A stretch of 23,184 nt of DNA from Gammaproteobacteria bacterium (lineage in GTDB: Bacteria; Pseudomonadota; Gammaproteobacteria; HTCC5015). A program made the position numbers and the translations under genes. This document shows, piece after piece, positions 1 through 8,549 of this stretch. The DNA lies in assembly GCA_028284675.1 (NCBI GenBank), contig JANQRI010000043.1:1-23184 (forward strand). Reading direction: 5' to 3'. Within the stretch, counting starts at the first letter, position 1. Each line of letters opens with the position of its first letter. Under the pieces are notes generated by a model. The model was not told the DNA's origin. It saw only the letters and a program-made list of their open reading frames with translations, and ran no database searches.

Positions 1-256
1 CAATACCTGGCGCGGTGGTTATGTGATGTTACATGACCAGGGATCAGGGGATGGGCCGTTTCATTTTGAGAAGGATGTGATTGCTCACAATGGCGCTTAT
101 CCAGATGGGTTTTTCCTTAAAAAATCGACAGCTGGAATAATGCGTAAGACCGGTTTATTGATTCGCCGTGCAGATTTCTTGGATGGAATGGGCAAGCTGC
201 AGGGCAAAATACGCCAGGATTTTCTCGGCACCCATGGGCATGAAGTTTCACATTAG
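1..256 (+). CDS. 3' end of a paralogue of the adjacent beta-helix lipoprotein gene (partial)
   Basis: The reading frame is open from the left edge and ends at TAG 254-256, so only about 84 C-terminal residues are visible and the start lies outside the window. It aligns end to end with the last 84 residues of the lipoprotein at 563-2215 (roughly 60% identical by eye), and both finish with the same FLGTHGHEVS motif. The gene is therefore the upstream member of a tandem pair and probably also a secreted beta-helix protein. The first 42 bases match 1960-2001 with one mismatch, after which identity falls sharply. A GTG at 23 could be read as a start, but homology clearly continues upstream of it. 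Function is inferred only from the paralogue. Confidence 0.8.
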   Translation, partial: NTWRGGYVMLHDQGSGDGPFHFEKDVIAHNGAYPDGFFLKKSTAGIMRKTGLLIRRADFLDGMGKLQGKIRQDFLGTHGHEVSH

Positions 257-367
257 AAATATCGCATAAGAATTGTATCAGGTGCTATCAAAAGTGGGCT
301 TATCTCTGGAGTCAGTCTGTAATATTTATGGTTTGATTTCATTCTATTGAAGTCTTTTATTTCTATA

Positions 368-395
368 TTCAACGCCCTATTAGTACACCTATTAT
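368..395 (+). promoter_or_regulatory. Weak sigma-70-like promoter candidate for the lipoprotein gene
   Basis: A TTCAAC element at 368-373 is followed after 16 bases by TATTAT at 390-395. The -10 matches the consensus at five of six positions, but the -35 at only three. The gap between the partial gene and the lipoprotein (257-562, 306 bp) is AT-rich and must hold a promoter if the second gene has its own. This is the best pair I can see, but it is weak. Confidence 0.25.
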
Positions 396-512
396 AAAAC
401 TAAGGGGTGTTACTTATTGGTTGCGTCACACTTCTTGAGTTTAACGATGAATACGGTGTTAAGAGTACCTAATCTGTGATGCTTGTCACGTGTAAATACT
501 AATGATTTCTAT

Positions 513-537
513 ACAGTTTGCCGTCAGTTGAAACTGT
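513..537 (+). promoter_or_regulatory. Perfect 7-bp inverted repeat in the lipoprotein gene leader
   Basis: ACAGTTT (513-519) and AAACTGT (531-537) are perfect inverted repeats around an 11-base loop. They end about 12 bases before the Shine-Dalgarno GGGAGA (549-554) of the gene starting at 563. The position suits either an operator or an mRNA hairpin near the ribosome-binding site. No T-run follows, so it is not a typical terminator. Confidence 0.4.
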
Positions 538-562
538 TACTATCGCCTGGGAGAAGTAGTGC

Positions 563-2215
563 ATGACAGCTGAAAATGGTATTCGGTATTTACGTGAATT
601 TTGTTTGATTTTGCTTGTAGCAGGCCTCATCGGTTGTGGCGGTGGAGACGGCGACAGCGAGGTTACCGATGGTGGCGGACTGGGCAGTACTCAGGCAAAT
701 TCATCAAATGGCTCAGGTGGTGGTTCAGGCGGCAGCACGGTACCGAGCGACCCGACTGCTGCCGGCGCAGATGGCCCTACAATGGGTATTACTGCGGCAA
801 ACTGGCGTCTACCCGCCGGTCATTACGTTTCCGCTAAAGTACCCTTGCAAATACTTCAGCCTTTCGGCGGTCTTGATACCCGCAACCGTTTCTATAAAGC
901 TTACCCGGGGGTCGAGTACCGGGTAAAAGCCGCAGTGCGTGGCGGCGCGTTCCCCTATTTTTATGAATTAACCACTGCACCGGCCGGAATGGTGATAGAT
1001 AGTATTACCGGAGAGATCCTGTGGTCCAATCCGGCGGCATCAGCCATGCCCTATAATGTCACTTTGCGGGTTGAGGATCAGGAAGGCTCGATACAGACGG
1101 TTAGCTGGACAGTCACGGTGACGACTGCGGGATTTATTTTCGTGGATGCAGTCAATGGCAATGACGGCAATGATGGTTCGTTTGCAAATCCTTACAGGAC
1201 CCTGAACGGGTGGTACAAAGGGGACAAATTCGATAACACGCATCAGAATGATTTTGTGTACTACATGAGCGGCACCTATCAGACGCGTGTTGCGCCGATT
1301 GAAGACAATGTTCGGATGGCTTGTGTCGATAATAATAAACCCCTGGTGCATATGGCTTATCCCGGCGAGACACCGGTCATTGATGTGCAGAACAGTTACT
1401 GGATATTTTATGATGGCAGCAATAGTGTTTACTTTCAGGGCTTGACCTGGGAAAACATTGATCAGCCGACCGCCGGAAACATGCGCCAGCATGCCTTGGT
1501 GGTGGAAAGTACAGGTGATCATGTAACGGTTTACAGAAACACATTCAATGGTGGTCTTGATCGGGGTCTGGACGGACAAAATACGTCAATGCTATTTGCA
1601 AGCAATGCGAACACCGGTATGTATTGGGCGATTCAGAATAACCGCTTTAATAATGCCTTGGGTGTGGATGCGGTATTGGCTTACGATCTTGAGAATGGGC
1701 TGATTGCTGAAAACCTCATTGATACAATGAGCGGTTCGAATGCCTGGGGTTTTTATATCAAGATCAGCAACAAAAACTTAACCCTGCGTCAAAACAGTTC
1801 CATTGGTAACGTTTCAAAACCATTGATCCGATTGGACAGTTACACCACCGAAGAGCAGCAACGGGATCTTGAAGTTTGTTATAACAACGGATTGGGCAGC
1901 GCCCGCGTTTTATATATTGGCAACAATCCTGCCGGTGCCGGCCGGGTATGGAGTTATCGCAATACCTGGCGCGGTGGTTATGTGATGTTGCATGACCAGG
2001 GTGGCTCAGACGGCCCGTTTGATTTCGAGAGAGATGTTGTAATGCATAATGGTGCGTATGCCGGTGGCTTTCGAATGCAAAACTCGGCATCTGCGCCGGT
2101 TGTACAGGATAATCTATTGATCGGCACTGCCAATCTGGTGGATGGTGATGGTAACCTGATGGGCAGCAACCGCACTAATTTCCTGGGAACTCACGGACAT
2201 GAGGTATCCCAGTAA
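563..2215 (+). CDS. Secreted lipoprotein with Ig-like domain and right-handed beta-helix
   Basis: This 550-residue protein starts at ATG 563, 8 bases after GGGAGA. Residues 1-24 form a lipoprotein signal peptide with lipobox LIGC, which makes Cys25 the lipidated residue; a Gly/Ser-rich linker (about 26-75) follows. Residues about 110-188 look like a putative Ig/cadherin-like domain (He_PIG type: the T-x-A-P-A-G-M-x-I-D-x-x-T-G pattern). From about 192 the protein opens with the FVDAVNGNDGNDGS-type sequence typical of pectate-lyase-like right-handed beta-helices (DUF1565/Beta_helix), with many asparagine-rich turns after it. Such proteins usually bind or cleave polysaccharide at the cell surface. 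I see no assignable catalytic residues, so lyase activity is not claimed. Its position beside a polysaccharide locus suggests glycan binding or processing. It is convergent with the amidotransferase gene, 33 bp away. Confidence 0.85.
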   Translation: MTAENGIRYLREFCLILLVAGLIGCGGGDGDSEVTDGGGLGSTQANSSNGSGGGSGGSTVPSDPTAAGADGPTMGITAANWRLPAGHYVSAKVPLQILQPFGGLDTRNRFYKAYPGVEYRVKAAVRGGAFPYFYELTTAPAGMVIDSITGEILWSNPAASAMPYNVTLRVEDQEGSIQTVSWTVTVTTAGFIFVDAVNGNDGNDGSFANPYRTLNGWYKGDKFDNTHQNDFVYYMSGTYQTRVAPIEDNVRMACVDNNKPLVHMAYPGETPVIDVQNSYWIFYDGSNSVYFQGLTWENIDQPTAGNMRQHALVVESTGDHVTVYRNTFNGGLDRGLDGQNTSMLFASNANTGMYWAIQNNRFNNALGVDAVLAYDLENGLIAENLIDTMSGSNAWGFYIKISNKNLTLRQNSSIGNVSKPLIRLDSYTTEEQQRDLEVCYNNGLGSARVLYIGNNPAGAGRVWSYRNTWRGGYVMLHDQGGSDGPFDFERDVVMHNGAYAGGFRMQNSASAPVVQDNLLIGTANLVDGDGNLMGSNRTNFLGTHGHEVSQ

Positions 2216-2248
2216 TTTGTAAAATAAGTGCTGGGTATACAGCGGAGT

Positions 2249-4240
2249 TTAATCGCTGATCGGTTTATAGGTGTCGAACCAGGCCTGAAACATCAAGACG
2301 GTCCACAATGCCTGAGTCGAGTCATGGCTGCCGGATAAATGTTTGAGCCAGGTTTCGCGCACCAGCCGGGTGTTCAAAATTCCCTGTTGTTCAAGTCGGC
2401 GTGTGGCCAGCAAATGCTCCGCCCAGTCACGTAGCGGCCCGCGCAACCATGCGCCTATCGGTACAGAGAAACCCATTTTCGGCCGCTCAATTAATTCCTT
2501 TGGAACATATTTATAAAGCACCTGGCGCAGCAGCCATTTGCTTTTATTGCGTTGAATTTTCATGCTGAGTGGTACGCGCCAGGAAAACTCCACAACTCTA
2601 TGGTCCAGTAAAGGTAATCTTGTTTCCAGGCTGACTGCCATGCTGGCACGGTCTACTTTGGTCAGGTTGTCTCCGGGCAGGTAACCGAGCTGATCCCAGA
2701 GCATGGCTTGCTCAATAAACGGGCCGTTTAGTTGGACTGAAGGATCATGGAAAAGGCTGCCTGGTGGATGACTGTTTAAGACCAGTGCTTCGGGGTGTTG
2801 CCAGTATGACATTAAGTATTGGTAAATATCCTGCAGCTCGGATAGGCGCATGATATTTGCCGCTTTGTGCATTTTTAGACCGATGTTGCTTTGTTTGCCG
2901 ACCAGGGCCGGCAGTAAAGTATGCATAACAGTATGCATGCGGTTCCAGTGTTGTGGAGGAACTTGTGTAACTAAAAAGCCCATCGTGTTTTTCAGTGCGC
3001 CGGGTAATCGCGAGAAACGTCGAGCCAGGGATTCAGTGTGTAAATAACGATTATAGCCGGCGAATAATTCATCGCCTCCGTCTCCGGAAAGGCAGACAGT
3101 GACCTGTTCTCTGGCGAGTTTGGAAATGAGATATGTCGGTATTTGTGAGGAATCTGCAAACGGTTCATCGTATATCGCAGGCATTTGGGGAATAAGCTTC
3201 AGGCTGTCTTCGGCACTGACGTAGAGTTCGGTATGCCGGGTGCCGAGATGGTCTGCGATTTTTTTGGCGAATTCCGCTTCATTAAAATCGCCTTCTTCAA
3301 ATCCGATGGTGAATGTTTTTACCGGAGAACTTGTGGTGGCCTGCAAAATGGCAGTTACGGTCGTTGAGTCGATACCGCCGGATAAAAACGTTCCAAGGGG
3401 TACATCGGCAATACTTTGCCCTTTTATGGTGTCGTGTAGCAGTGAATCAAGTTGTTCAATGGCTTCTTGTTCATTACTGAGCTGTTGAGTGCTTGATTGT
3501 TTTGCGATGGAAACAATATCCCAATACAGTTTGGGTGCATTTGCTGTACCGGTTGCAGGTGCCGGAGAGAAATCTGCAGGTTTTACTGAGCCACTGGAAA
3601 TTGCGATAAAGGAAGCTGGCGGCAGTTTATAGATACCTTTATATATAGAGTGGGGCGCAGGAACATATCCGTGCCGCATAAATAGTGCGAGCGCATCGCG
3701 GTTCAGATGCAGGTGCTGCCGGAAAAAACTGATAATCGGTTTTAGCTCCGATGCAAATACAAACTGATTATTCAGCCAGCCGTAATACAGGGGTTTTTCT
3801 CCACTACGGTCACGGCATAAAAAAAGCTTTTTGGTTTGCCTGTCCCAAATTGCAAGTGCGAACATGCCGACGAATTTTAATAAGGCATTTTCAATGCCCC
3901 ATTGCTCTATTGCGGCAAGAACAACCTCGGTATCAGAGTGTCCGTTAAAGCGATGACCATGCTCGGCCAGTTCTGCAGCTAATGATTTAAAATTATATAT
4001 TTCACCGTTAAAAACAGTGGCATACCGCCCGCTAGAGGAGTGCATGGGTTGGTGCCCGAATTGTGAGAGATCCTGAATGGCAAGGCGTCGATGCGCCAGT
4101 GCCAGGCCGGTATCGGCATCCTTCCAGACACCGCCGCTGTCGGGCCCCCGGTGTACCAGAGTTCTGGACATTGACTCGGCAGTTTGTGTAAGTTGTTCGC
4201 CGGCAAGTTGTGTGTTAATCAGCCCGACAATACCGCACAT
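2249..4240 (-). CDS. asnB: Asparagine synthase (glutamine-hydrolysing)-type amidotransferase
   Basis: A 663-residue class II glutamine amidotransferase. It begins MCGIVGLI, so Cys2 is the N-terminal nucleophile after Met removal; NGEIYN (78-83) and GHSDTEV (100-106) complete the glutaminase domain (about 1-210). The synthetase domain carries the ATP-pyrophosphatase loop SGGIDS (287-292) and SGDGGDELFAGY (385-396). At 663 residues it is longer than housekeeping AsnB (about 550) and resembles the 600-660-residue amidotransferases found in exopolysaccharide loci, including exosortase-associated ones. The likely reaction is ATP- and glutamine-dependent amidation of a carboxylate, either aspartate or a uronic acid or acyl group of the glycan. 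A Shine-Dalgarno AAGGA lies just upstream of ATG 4240. It is the last gene of the minus-strand operon, 24 bp after the preceding gene. The family is certain; the acceptor is inferred. Confidence 0.93.
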   Translation of the reverse strand: MCGIVGLINTQLAGEQLTQTAESMSRTLVHRGPDSGGVWKDADTGLALAHRRLAIQDLSQFGHQPMHSSSGRYATVFNGEIYNFKSLAAELAEHGHRFNGHSDTEVVLAAIEQWGIENALLKFVGMFALAIWDRQTKKLFLCRDRSGEKPLYYGWLNNQFVFASELKPIISFFRQHLHLNRDALALFMRHGYVPAPHSIYKGIYKLPPASFIAISSGSVKPADFSPAPATGTANAPKLYWDIVSIAKQSSTQQLSNEQEAIEQLDSLLHDTIKGQSIADVPLGTFLSGGIDSTTVTAILQATTSSPVKTFTIGFEEGDFNEAEFAKKIADHLGTRHTELYVSAEDSLKLIPQMPAIYDEPFADSSQIPTYLISKLAREQVTVCLSGDGGDELFAGYNRYLHTESLARRFSRLPGALKNTMGFLVTQVPPQHWNRMHTVMHTLLPALVGKQSNIGLKMHKAANIMRLSELQDIYQYLMSYWQHPEALVLNSHPPGSLFHDPSVQLNGPFIEQAMLWDQLGYLPGDNLTKVDRASMAVSLETRLPLLDHRVVEFSWRVPLSMKIQRNKSKWLLRQVLYKYVPKELIERPKMGFSVPIGAWLRGPLRDWAEHLLATRRLEQQGILNTRLVRETWLKHLSGSHDSTQALWTVLMFQAWFDTYKPISD

Positions 4241-4264
4241 AATCTTTTCCTTTGCCTGTTTCGT

Positions 4265-5500
4265 TTAGGAAGTACAGGCTTGTAATGTATCTGAAAGTGT
4301 TTTGCCAATGGAGGCGTAAGAGTATTTGTCTTCGACCAGCTTTCGGGCGTTTGTGCCCAGTTGCTGTCTTTGCTCCGGGTTTTTCAACAGAGATTTTATT
4401 TGTTGAACATATTCTTCGACAGTCGAAGCATAGGCGACATTCTTGTCCGGGGTTACATCAATGCCCTCGCATGCAATCGGGTGAGCAACGACTGCTTTGC
4501 TCATCGCAAATGCATCCAGTATTTTTAATTTAGTGCCGCCACCGTCGCTAATAGGGCATACATATAAAGAGGCACGGTCAATATAGGGACGGATATCATC
4601 GACAAAGCCGTGAACATTGAAGTTTTTAAATTTTTCGGCGGCCGCAAGCAGTGCTTTTGGCGGGTTGGCGCCTATAATATCTATGGTGATGTCCGGGATT
4701 TGATTGCTAAGCGTTTCCCATAGTTGTTCAGCAATAAATAAAACTGCCTCGGCATTAGGATACCAGCTTAAAGTGCCTACAAATATCAGGCTGTTGGGCA
4801 GTTCAGGGGCTTGCCGGGTACTGAAGAAATCTGTATCCACTCCATTGGGAATGGTAGTGACTTTGCTTTCGGGGGATATTTCTTTCAGTCGCTGTGTATC
4901 GATGTCAGAGCATGTGATATTGATATCAAACTGTGGGCAATATTTTTGTTCGGCCTGCTCAATGCGTTTGCCTTCCTGCCAGAAGTAGGCTTTTTTTAGT
5001 GGATTGGTTTCGTTTTCAGCGCGCCGAAAGAGCATATGTGATTCTATATTGTGATGATCAAGTGATTTAGCGGTTGTCGCGAATGTTGAAAGATAAGGGA
5101 TCAGGCTGATGGTATCGTAATGAACCAGGTCATAGTTTTCAGATGCCGCCCATTCATTCAGAATGGCGGAAAATTTTTTCGATTTTAGCCAGTTGATATT
5201 ATAGGGGTCGCGGGTGAGCAGGCTTTTCAATGCAAGGCGGTAGTTGCCGAAGGCTTGCTTGTCGGAGTTAATTTCAACAAACTTTATTTTGTTACAGCTG
5301 GGCTTTAATGCCTCTTCGGCTTCCGCCAGTCCAAAGTTGTCGTCGTTTGGAAATAATGGCGCCATCAAGTCTTCCTGGTTAAAAGCCAACAGGTCCATAT
5401 CATGGTATTTGGCGATTTCAACAAATAGGTGATGGCTTCTTTGTAAAACGCCGCCTTTTGGTGGGTAAGGTACAAGGTGCGAAAGCCAGAGAATTCTCAT
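4265..5500 (-). CDS. Glycosyltransferase, GT4-like (GT-B fold)
   Basis: A 411-residue cytosolic glycosyltransferase. The N-terminus (ILWLSHLVPYPPKGG) is the acceptor-side Rossmann start. IPNGVDTDFF (217-226) and FVGTLSWYPN (240-249) mark the linker and donor-domain start, and GGGTKLKILDAFAMSKAVV (320-338) is the nucleotide-sugar binding motif. The usual second glutamate of the E-x7-E pair is an aspartate here (D329), a variant seen in several polysaccharide GT4 enzymes. It resembles the sugar transferases that accompany exosortase/EpsH loci, but I cannot assign donor or acceptor. The Shine-Dalgarno AAGGATC overlaps the stop region of the preceding gene, from which it is separated by 12 bp, so the two are probably translationally coupled. 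Confidence 0.88.
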   Translation of the reverse strand: MRILWLSHLVPYPPKGGVLQRSHHLFVEIAKYHDMDLLAFNQEDLMAPLFPNDDNFGLAEAEEALKPSCNKIKFVEINSDKQAFGNYRLALKSLLTRDPYNINWLKSKKFSAILNEWAASENYDLVHYDTISLIPYLSTFATTAKSLDHHNIESHMLFRRAENETNPLKKAYFWQEGKRIEQAEQKYCPQFDINITCSDIDTQRLKEISPESKVTTIPNGVDTDFFSTRQAPELPNSLIFVGTLSWYPNAEAVLFIAEQLWETLSNQIPDITIDIIGANPPKALLAAAEKFKNFNVHGFVDDIRPYIDRASLYVCPISDGGGTKLKILDAFAMSKAVVAHPIACEGIDVTPDKNVAYASTVEEYVQQIKSLLKNPEQRQQLGTNARKLVEDKYSYASIGKTLSDTLQACTS

Positions 5501-5512
5501 TAATGGTGATCC

Positions 5513-6859
5513 TTATGCAGTGGCTGTTTTGTTAATGGATGTGATTTCAGAGCGCAAGCTGTTTTCGATTGCTTCATCCGAGTGTTCGCTTGATTTTGAA
5601 AACAACGATTTGATGGTTTCATGCGAGATGAATTTAGATTCATCATCGGTGTGATAGTAAATCGCTTCCGGGGCATTGGTTTTTATCGCTATATCTGTTG
5701 TCCAGATGCCGTGTTCTTTTAATGTTATATTTTTCAGTATATCGTTTAATCTTGATGTTGTTACTTTGGGCGATATGTTTTTCATGGCCCAGTCACGCGG
5801 TGAGTACTGTTGCCAATGATGCTTGAAATGAAGCAGTGTTTCGGGTAATTCGTGATCACTGATCAGTTTTCCGGTATGTTCGTTAATATAGGATTTGTTA
5901 ACACCGATGTTTTCTTTGAGCACGATGCCTGGAACATTACTGAAAAAACCCTCGAAGATGCACCTGTTGCTACCTTCTTTTAAAGATAGCAGTACATTAA
6001 CTTTTGACTGGTTGAGCAGTCCGTTGATTTCTGTTTGAGACAGATTTTCGTATAATGTAATGTTGTTGCGTATATTATAAAAATCAATCAGGTTGTGAGT
6101 GCTTCGTTTGTTCGGACCCCACTTTGAAAATACCAGTGCTGCTGAGTATTTGGGGTCGTTGGTGTTATTGATTGCCTTAAACAGAATGTGCGGTCTTTTG
6201 ATTACATTGTAATTGGCTATGAATATTGAATCATAGATTTTTTTTGGGTTTTCGGTGGGGAAGAATTTTCTGTCATCCACCCAGTTGCCTGAACCGAAGT
6301 CTACCGGGATCAAATTGGTGTTCAGGTTTTTTAGATACTCATAATCATTTATTTCCGTAGCTTCAACGACCGCTTTGCTGTTTTTAAAGTTGTTCCAGTA
6401 ATGAATTTCCGGCAGACAATATCCTGACCAGCTGGGTTCAAGAACCACATTAAAGTATTTTAAAAGTTTGTCGCATTTCAGGTTTTTTGCAAAAAAACCG
6501 AATGTGTCGGTGAACTTGATCAGTATCGCGCCTTTTTCGATTTTGTCGTCGTGAAATACCGGATTTTTTAAAACAATAAACCGGTTCTCCGACCATTTTT
6601 TCTCACGATCACTTTGTTCGGGCAGCATATCGATGGAGTGTTGAACAATGTCAGGTAAATTAGCTTTTATAATGCTTTCGGTGATTGCTCTTCGGGTGTA
6701 GCGATGAGAGACCATTAGGTATGAAAGCCGCTTGGTCTTATTAATGAATGGAATTTTGTATGCAATCAAATACAGTAAAGACACCAGTGGCAGAAAGTAT
6801 ATAAAAACGATATCGTGCAGTTTGAATTTTACGGCACTGCTGAGTTCACTGGGCTTCAT
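5513..6859 (-). CDS. Putative GT4-like glycosyltransferase with N-terminal membrane segment
   Basis: A 448-residue protein with one hydrophobic segment (about 16-34) near the N-terminus and a GT-B-like C-terminal half. IFIANYNVIKRPHIL (212-226) fits a donor-domain start, and an E-x7-E pair lies in KEGSNRCIFEGFF (E295 and E303). It differs from its neighbours in being rich in Asn, Lys and Ile and visibly more AT-rich, which suggests a separate origin. It starts 3 bp after the upstream gene's stop without a strong Shine-Dalgarno, so it probably depends on translational coupling. It is likely a membrane-associated transferase adding a sugar to a lipid-linked repeat unit. The fold assignment is good; the specific sugar is unknown. 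Confidence 0.75.
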   Translation of the reverse strand: MKPSELSSAVKFKLHDIVFIYFLPLVSLLYLIAYKIPFINKTKRLSYLMVSHRYTRRAITESIIKANLPDIVQHSIDMLPEQSDREKKWSENRFIVLKNPVFHDDKIEKGAILIKFTDTFGFFAKNLKCDKLLKYFNVVLEPSWSGYCLPEIHYWNNFKNSKAVVEATEINDYEYLKNLNTNLIPVDFGSGNWVDDRKFFPTENPKKIYDSIFIANYNVIKRPHILFKAINNTNDPKYSAALVFSKWGPNKRSTHNLIDFYNIRNNITLYENLSQTEINGLLNQSKVNVLLSLKEGSNRCIFEGFFSNVPGIVLKENIGVNKSYINEHTGKLISDHELPETLLHFKHHWQQYSPRDWAMKNISPKVTTSRLNDILKNITLKEHGIWTTDIAIKTNAPEAIYYHTDDESKFISHETIKSLFSKSSEHSDEAIENSLRSEITSINKTATA

Positions 6860-6862
6860 TGT

Positions 6863-8056
6863 TTAGTTTTCCGGTATTGCTGGATTGGCAGGTTGTTGAG
6901 GAGGTTTGCTAAGATGTAAATATTCCCGCAGGTACAGCTCAGCTGTTTTTGCTGAGGAGTAATTTTTTTGTAAGTGTGTGAATGCTTTCTCGCATCTTTC
7001 GGCAATTGATTTTTTATTGGTCTCGCAGTGTTCTATTGCGTCCGCGTAATCTTTATAGTCCTGGTTTTTTATTAAAGTTCCGAGTTCTCCATCTATCAAC
7101 ACTTTGGCTATGCCGCCCAGGTGATGTGAGATGACCGGCACTTTAAGGCACATGGCTTCCAGTAAATTGGTTGGCAATCCTTCATGATCGGAAGTGATCA
7201 GCAGGTAGTGCATTTTTTTTAGCAGCGGTAGCGGGTTGGCTGCGAAGCCGGTCATCACAAGATCGTTATTCAGTTTTTTGGCTTCGATGGTGTGCCTGGT
7301 TTCATTATATAAAGGTCCGTCGCCGATAATGTAAAATGTGAATCGGTCCGGGTGTCGCCGGATCAGTTCTTCGGCAATCTGGATAAAAATATCTGCACGT
7401 TTTACGTCGACGATACGCCCCAGTAGTGCAACTTTTATTTTACCGTTGCCGGGGGTTTCCTCATTGGTTAATGATGCCCGGTTTAATGTTTCCTCAATAT
7501 CGATACCGTTTTCAATAACGGCTGATTTTGAACGGCTGTAATGTGTTGAAAGCTTGTCATGTAATTCATAAGAAACAAACACGATTTTTTTAAAAATAAA
7601 TCTGAGGGTAAATTTTTCAAGTAATGGAAATGCTTTTTTGTGCAAGTCTCTAATGCTGTAGTGGATTTCCTGAGCGCCATGGATTGTTGTAATACAGCGG
7701 GTTTGTGGTACCAATAATGAAGCGATGCCACCCAGAACGTTTTCTTTGATTCGGTGGGAATGAATGATGTCGGGTTTAATGCGATGTACAATTTGGGTCA
7801 GTTTTATTGCCAGTACAAAGGTGTTCAGCCGGGTTTCATCAAGAATGGTTACATTGGCGCCCAGTGTGCGCAGTTTGTCTGCAAGTATGCCTTCATTCAG
7901 TAATATGACATGAGTTTGTATTGTTGCTTGGGACTGTAGTTGGCAAATCAGATAGTAAATCTGGTTTTCGGCGCCCGCCCACAGATCGCCCGATGCAATG
8001 TGCATAATATTGAGTGGCCTGTCAGATTTATGTGAGGGCTGTCTGGTTGCCGGCAT
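6863..8056 (-). CDS. Glycosyltransferase family 4
   Basis: A 397-residue GT-B enzyme. NIMHIASGDLWAGAEN (16-31) is the N-terminal glycine-rich acceptor loop. IENGID (181-186), LLGRIVDVKRAD (211-222, with the phosphate-binding Arg/Lys pair), IGDGP (244-248) and SDHEGLPTNLLEAM (289-302, E292 and E300 as the E-x7-E motif) are the standard GT4 landmarks. It is the first gene of the four-gene minus-strand operon. A strong Shine-Dalgarno AGGAGGG (complement of 8062-8068) lies 5 bases before ATG 8056, which fixes the start. It probably transfers a sugar from a nucleotide donor onto the growing repeat unit at the inner face of the membrane. Confidence 0.93.
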   Translation of the reverse strand: MPATRQPSHKSDRPLNIMHIASGDLWAGAENQIYYLICQLQSQATIQTHVILLNEGILADKLRTLGANVTILDETRLNTFVLAIKLTQIVHRIKPDIIHSHRIKENVLGGIASLLVPQTRCITTIHGAQEIHYSIRDLHKKAFPLLEKFTLRFIFKKIVFVSYELHDKLSTHYSRSKSAVIENGIDIEETLNRASLTNEETPGNGKIKVALLGRIVDVKRADIFIQIAEELIRRHPDRFTFYIIGDGPLYNETRHTIEAKKLNNDLVMTGFAANPLPLLKKMHYLLITSDHEGLPTNLLEAMCLKVPVISHHLGGIAKVLIDGELGTLIKNQDYKDYADAIEHCETNKKSIAERCEKAFTHLQKNYSSAKTAELYLREYLHLSKPPQQPANPAIPEN

Positions 8057-8350
8057 CTAAGCCCTCCTGATGCAGTGTGTTTGTACAGGGGGCTGCAATA
8101 CAGCATATTTGCTTTGGCTGAAGCAGCCGCAGGTATGACAGCAAAGCGTGATGTTTGTCAGTCCCATTGTTTATGCTATATCCGTTCAAATTGTTTTCAG
8201 GGTATTTGCTTGCGGGCGAAGCTCGGCTTGGGTGCTCGCCTGCCCGGCCGGATCTGGCAGCCGCGATTATCGCCGTCGCTGTCTGGTTTGTCCAATAATC
8301 CACGAGATAGGCTCTATGTGTTCGAAATGGTTTTACGCTCACCGGAAAAA

Positions 8351-8367
8351 GTGTCGGTAATTCGACA
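8351..8367 (+). promoter_or_regulatory. Operator-like inverted repeat, upstream site
   Basis: GTGTCGGTAATTCGACA contains the perfect arms TGTCG and CGACA around a 6-base spacer. It aligns at 13 of 17 positions with a second site starting exactly 31 bp downstream, about three helical turns. It lies about 115 bp (centre to -24 element) before the -24/-12 promoter, the usual location for a bacterial enhancer-binding protein site. Confidence 0.55.
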
Positions 8368-8381
8368 AAAAGCCCTTATGA

Positions 8382-8398
8382 GTGTTATCAATTCGACA
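8382..8398 (+). promoter_or_regulatory. Operator-like inverted repeat, downstream site
   Basis: GTGTTATCAATTCGACA shares GTGT and AATTCGACA with the upstream site; the next base (C, 8399) extends the arms to GTGT/ACAC. Its centre is about 84 bp before the -24 element. The two sites together are the signature of cooperative binding by a dimeric activator. Confidence 0.55.
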
Positions 8399-8472
8399 CT
8401 TCTGCGGTGATTGGATGCTGTTACCTGGCCGGATAGCGATGATTTTCTGTAATTTTAGTCATAATTGCTGAT

Positions 8473-8488
8473 AGGCACGAACTTTGTA
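8473..8488 (+). promoter_or_regulatory. Candidate sigma-54 (-24/-12) promoter for the plus-strand cluster
   Basis: AGGCACGAACTTTGTA matches the consensus TGGCACGrNNNTTGCW at 11 of 13 defined positions. The invariant GG is present, but the -12 element reads GT instead of GC. The expected start is near 8499, giving a leader of about 215 bases before the first gene. A sigma-70 reading (TTGCTG 8465-8470, TATATC 8487-8492, 16-bp spacing) overlaps it and is a weaker alternative. The paired upstream sites favour the sigma-54 reading. Confidence 0.45.
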
Positions 8489-8549
8489 TATCAGTATATT
8501 AAATAAAGATTGCTTATAAAGTGACGTTTGCAAGCATTATCTCTAATAT

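Noticed and set aside
1040..1579. 179-codon minus-strand frame inside the lipoprotein gene
   Set aside because: It is the antisense of a well-supported beta-helix gene with lipobox and domain pattern; the reverse translation has no family features.
2186..2215. PEP-CTERM sorting signal at the end of the lipoprotein, given the exosortase-like gene neighbourhood
   Set aside because: No PEP motif, transmembrane helix or basic tail is present at the C-terminus; the protein has a lipobox instead.
8075..8410. 111-codon plus-strand frame (and an overlapping 104-codon minus-strand frame at 8028-8342) in the divergent control region
   Set aside because: No Shine-Dalgarno, Cys/Arg/Ser-rich random-looking translation, overlap with the operator-like sites and no recognisable family.
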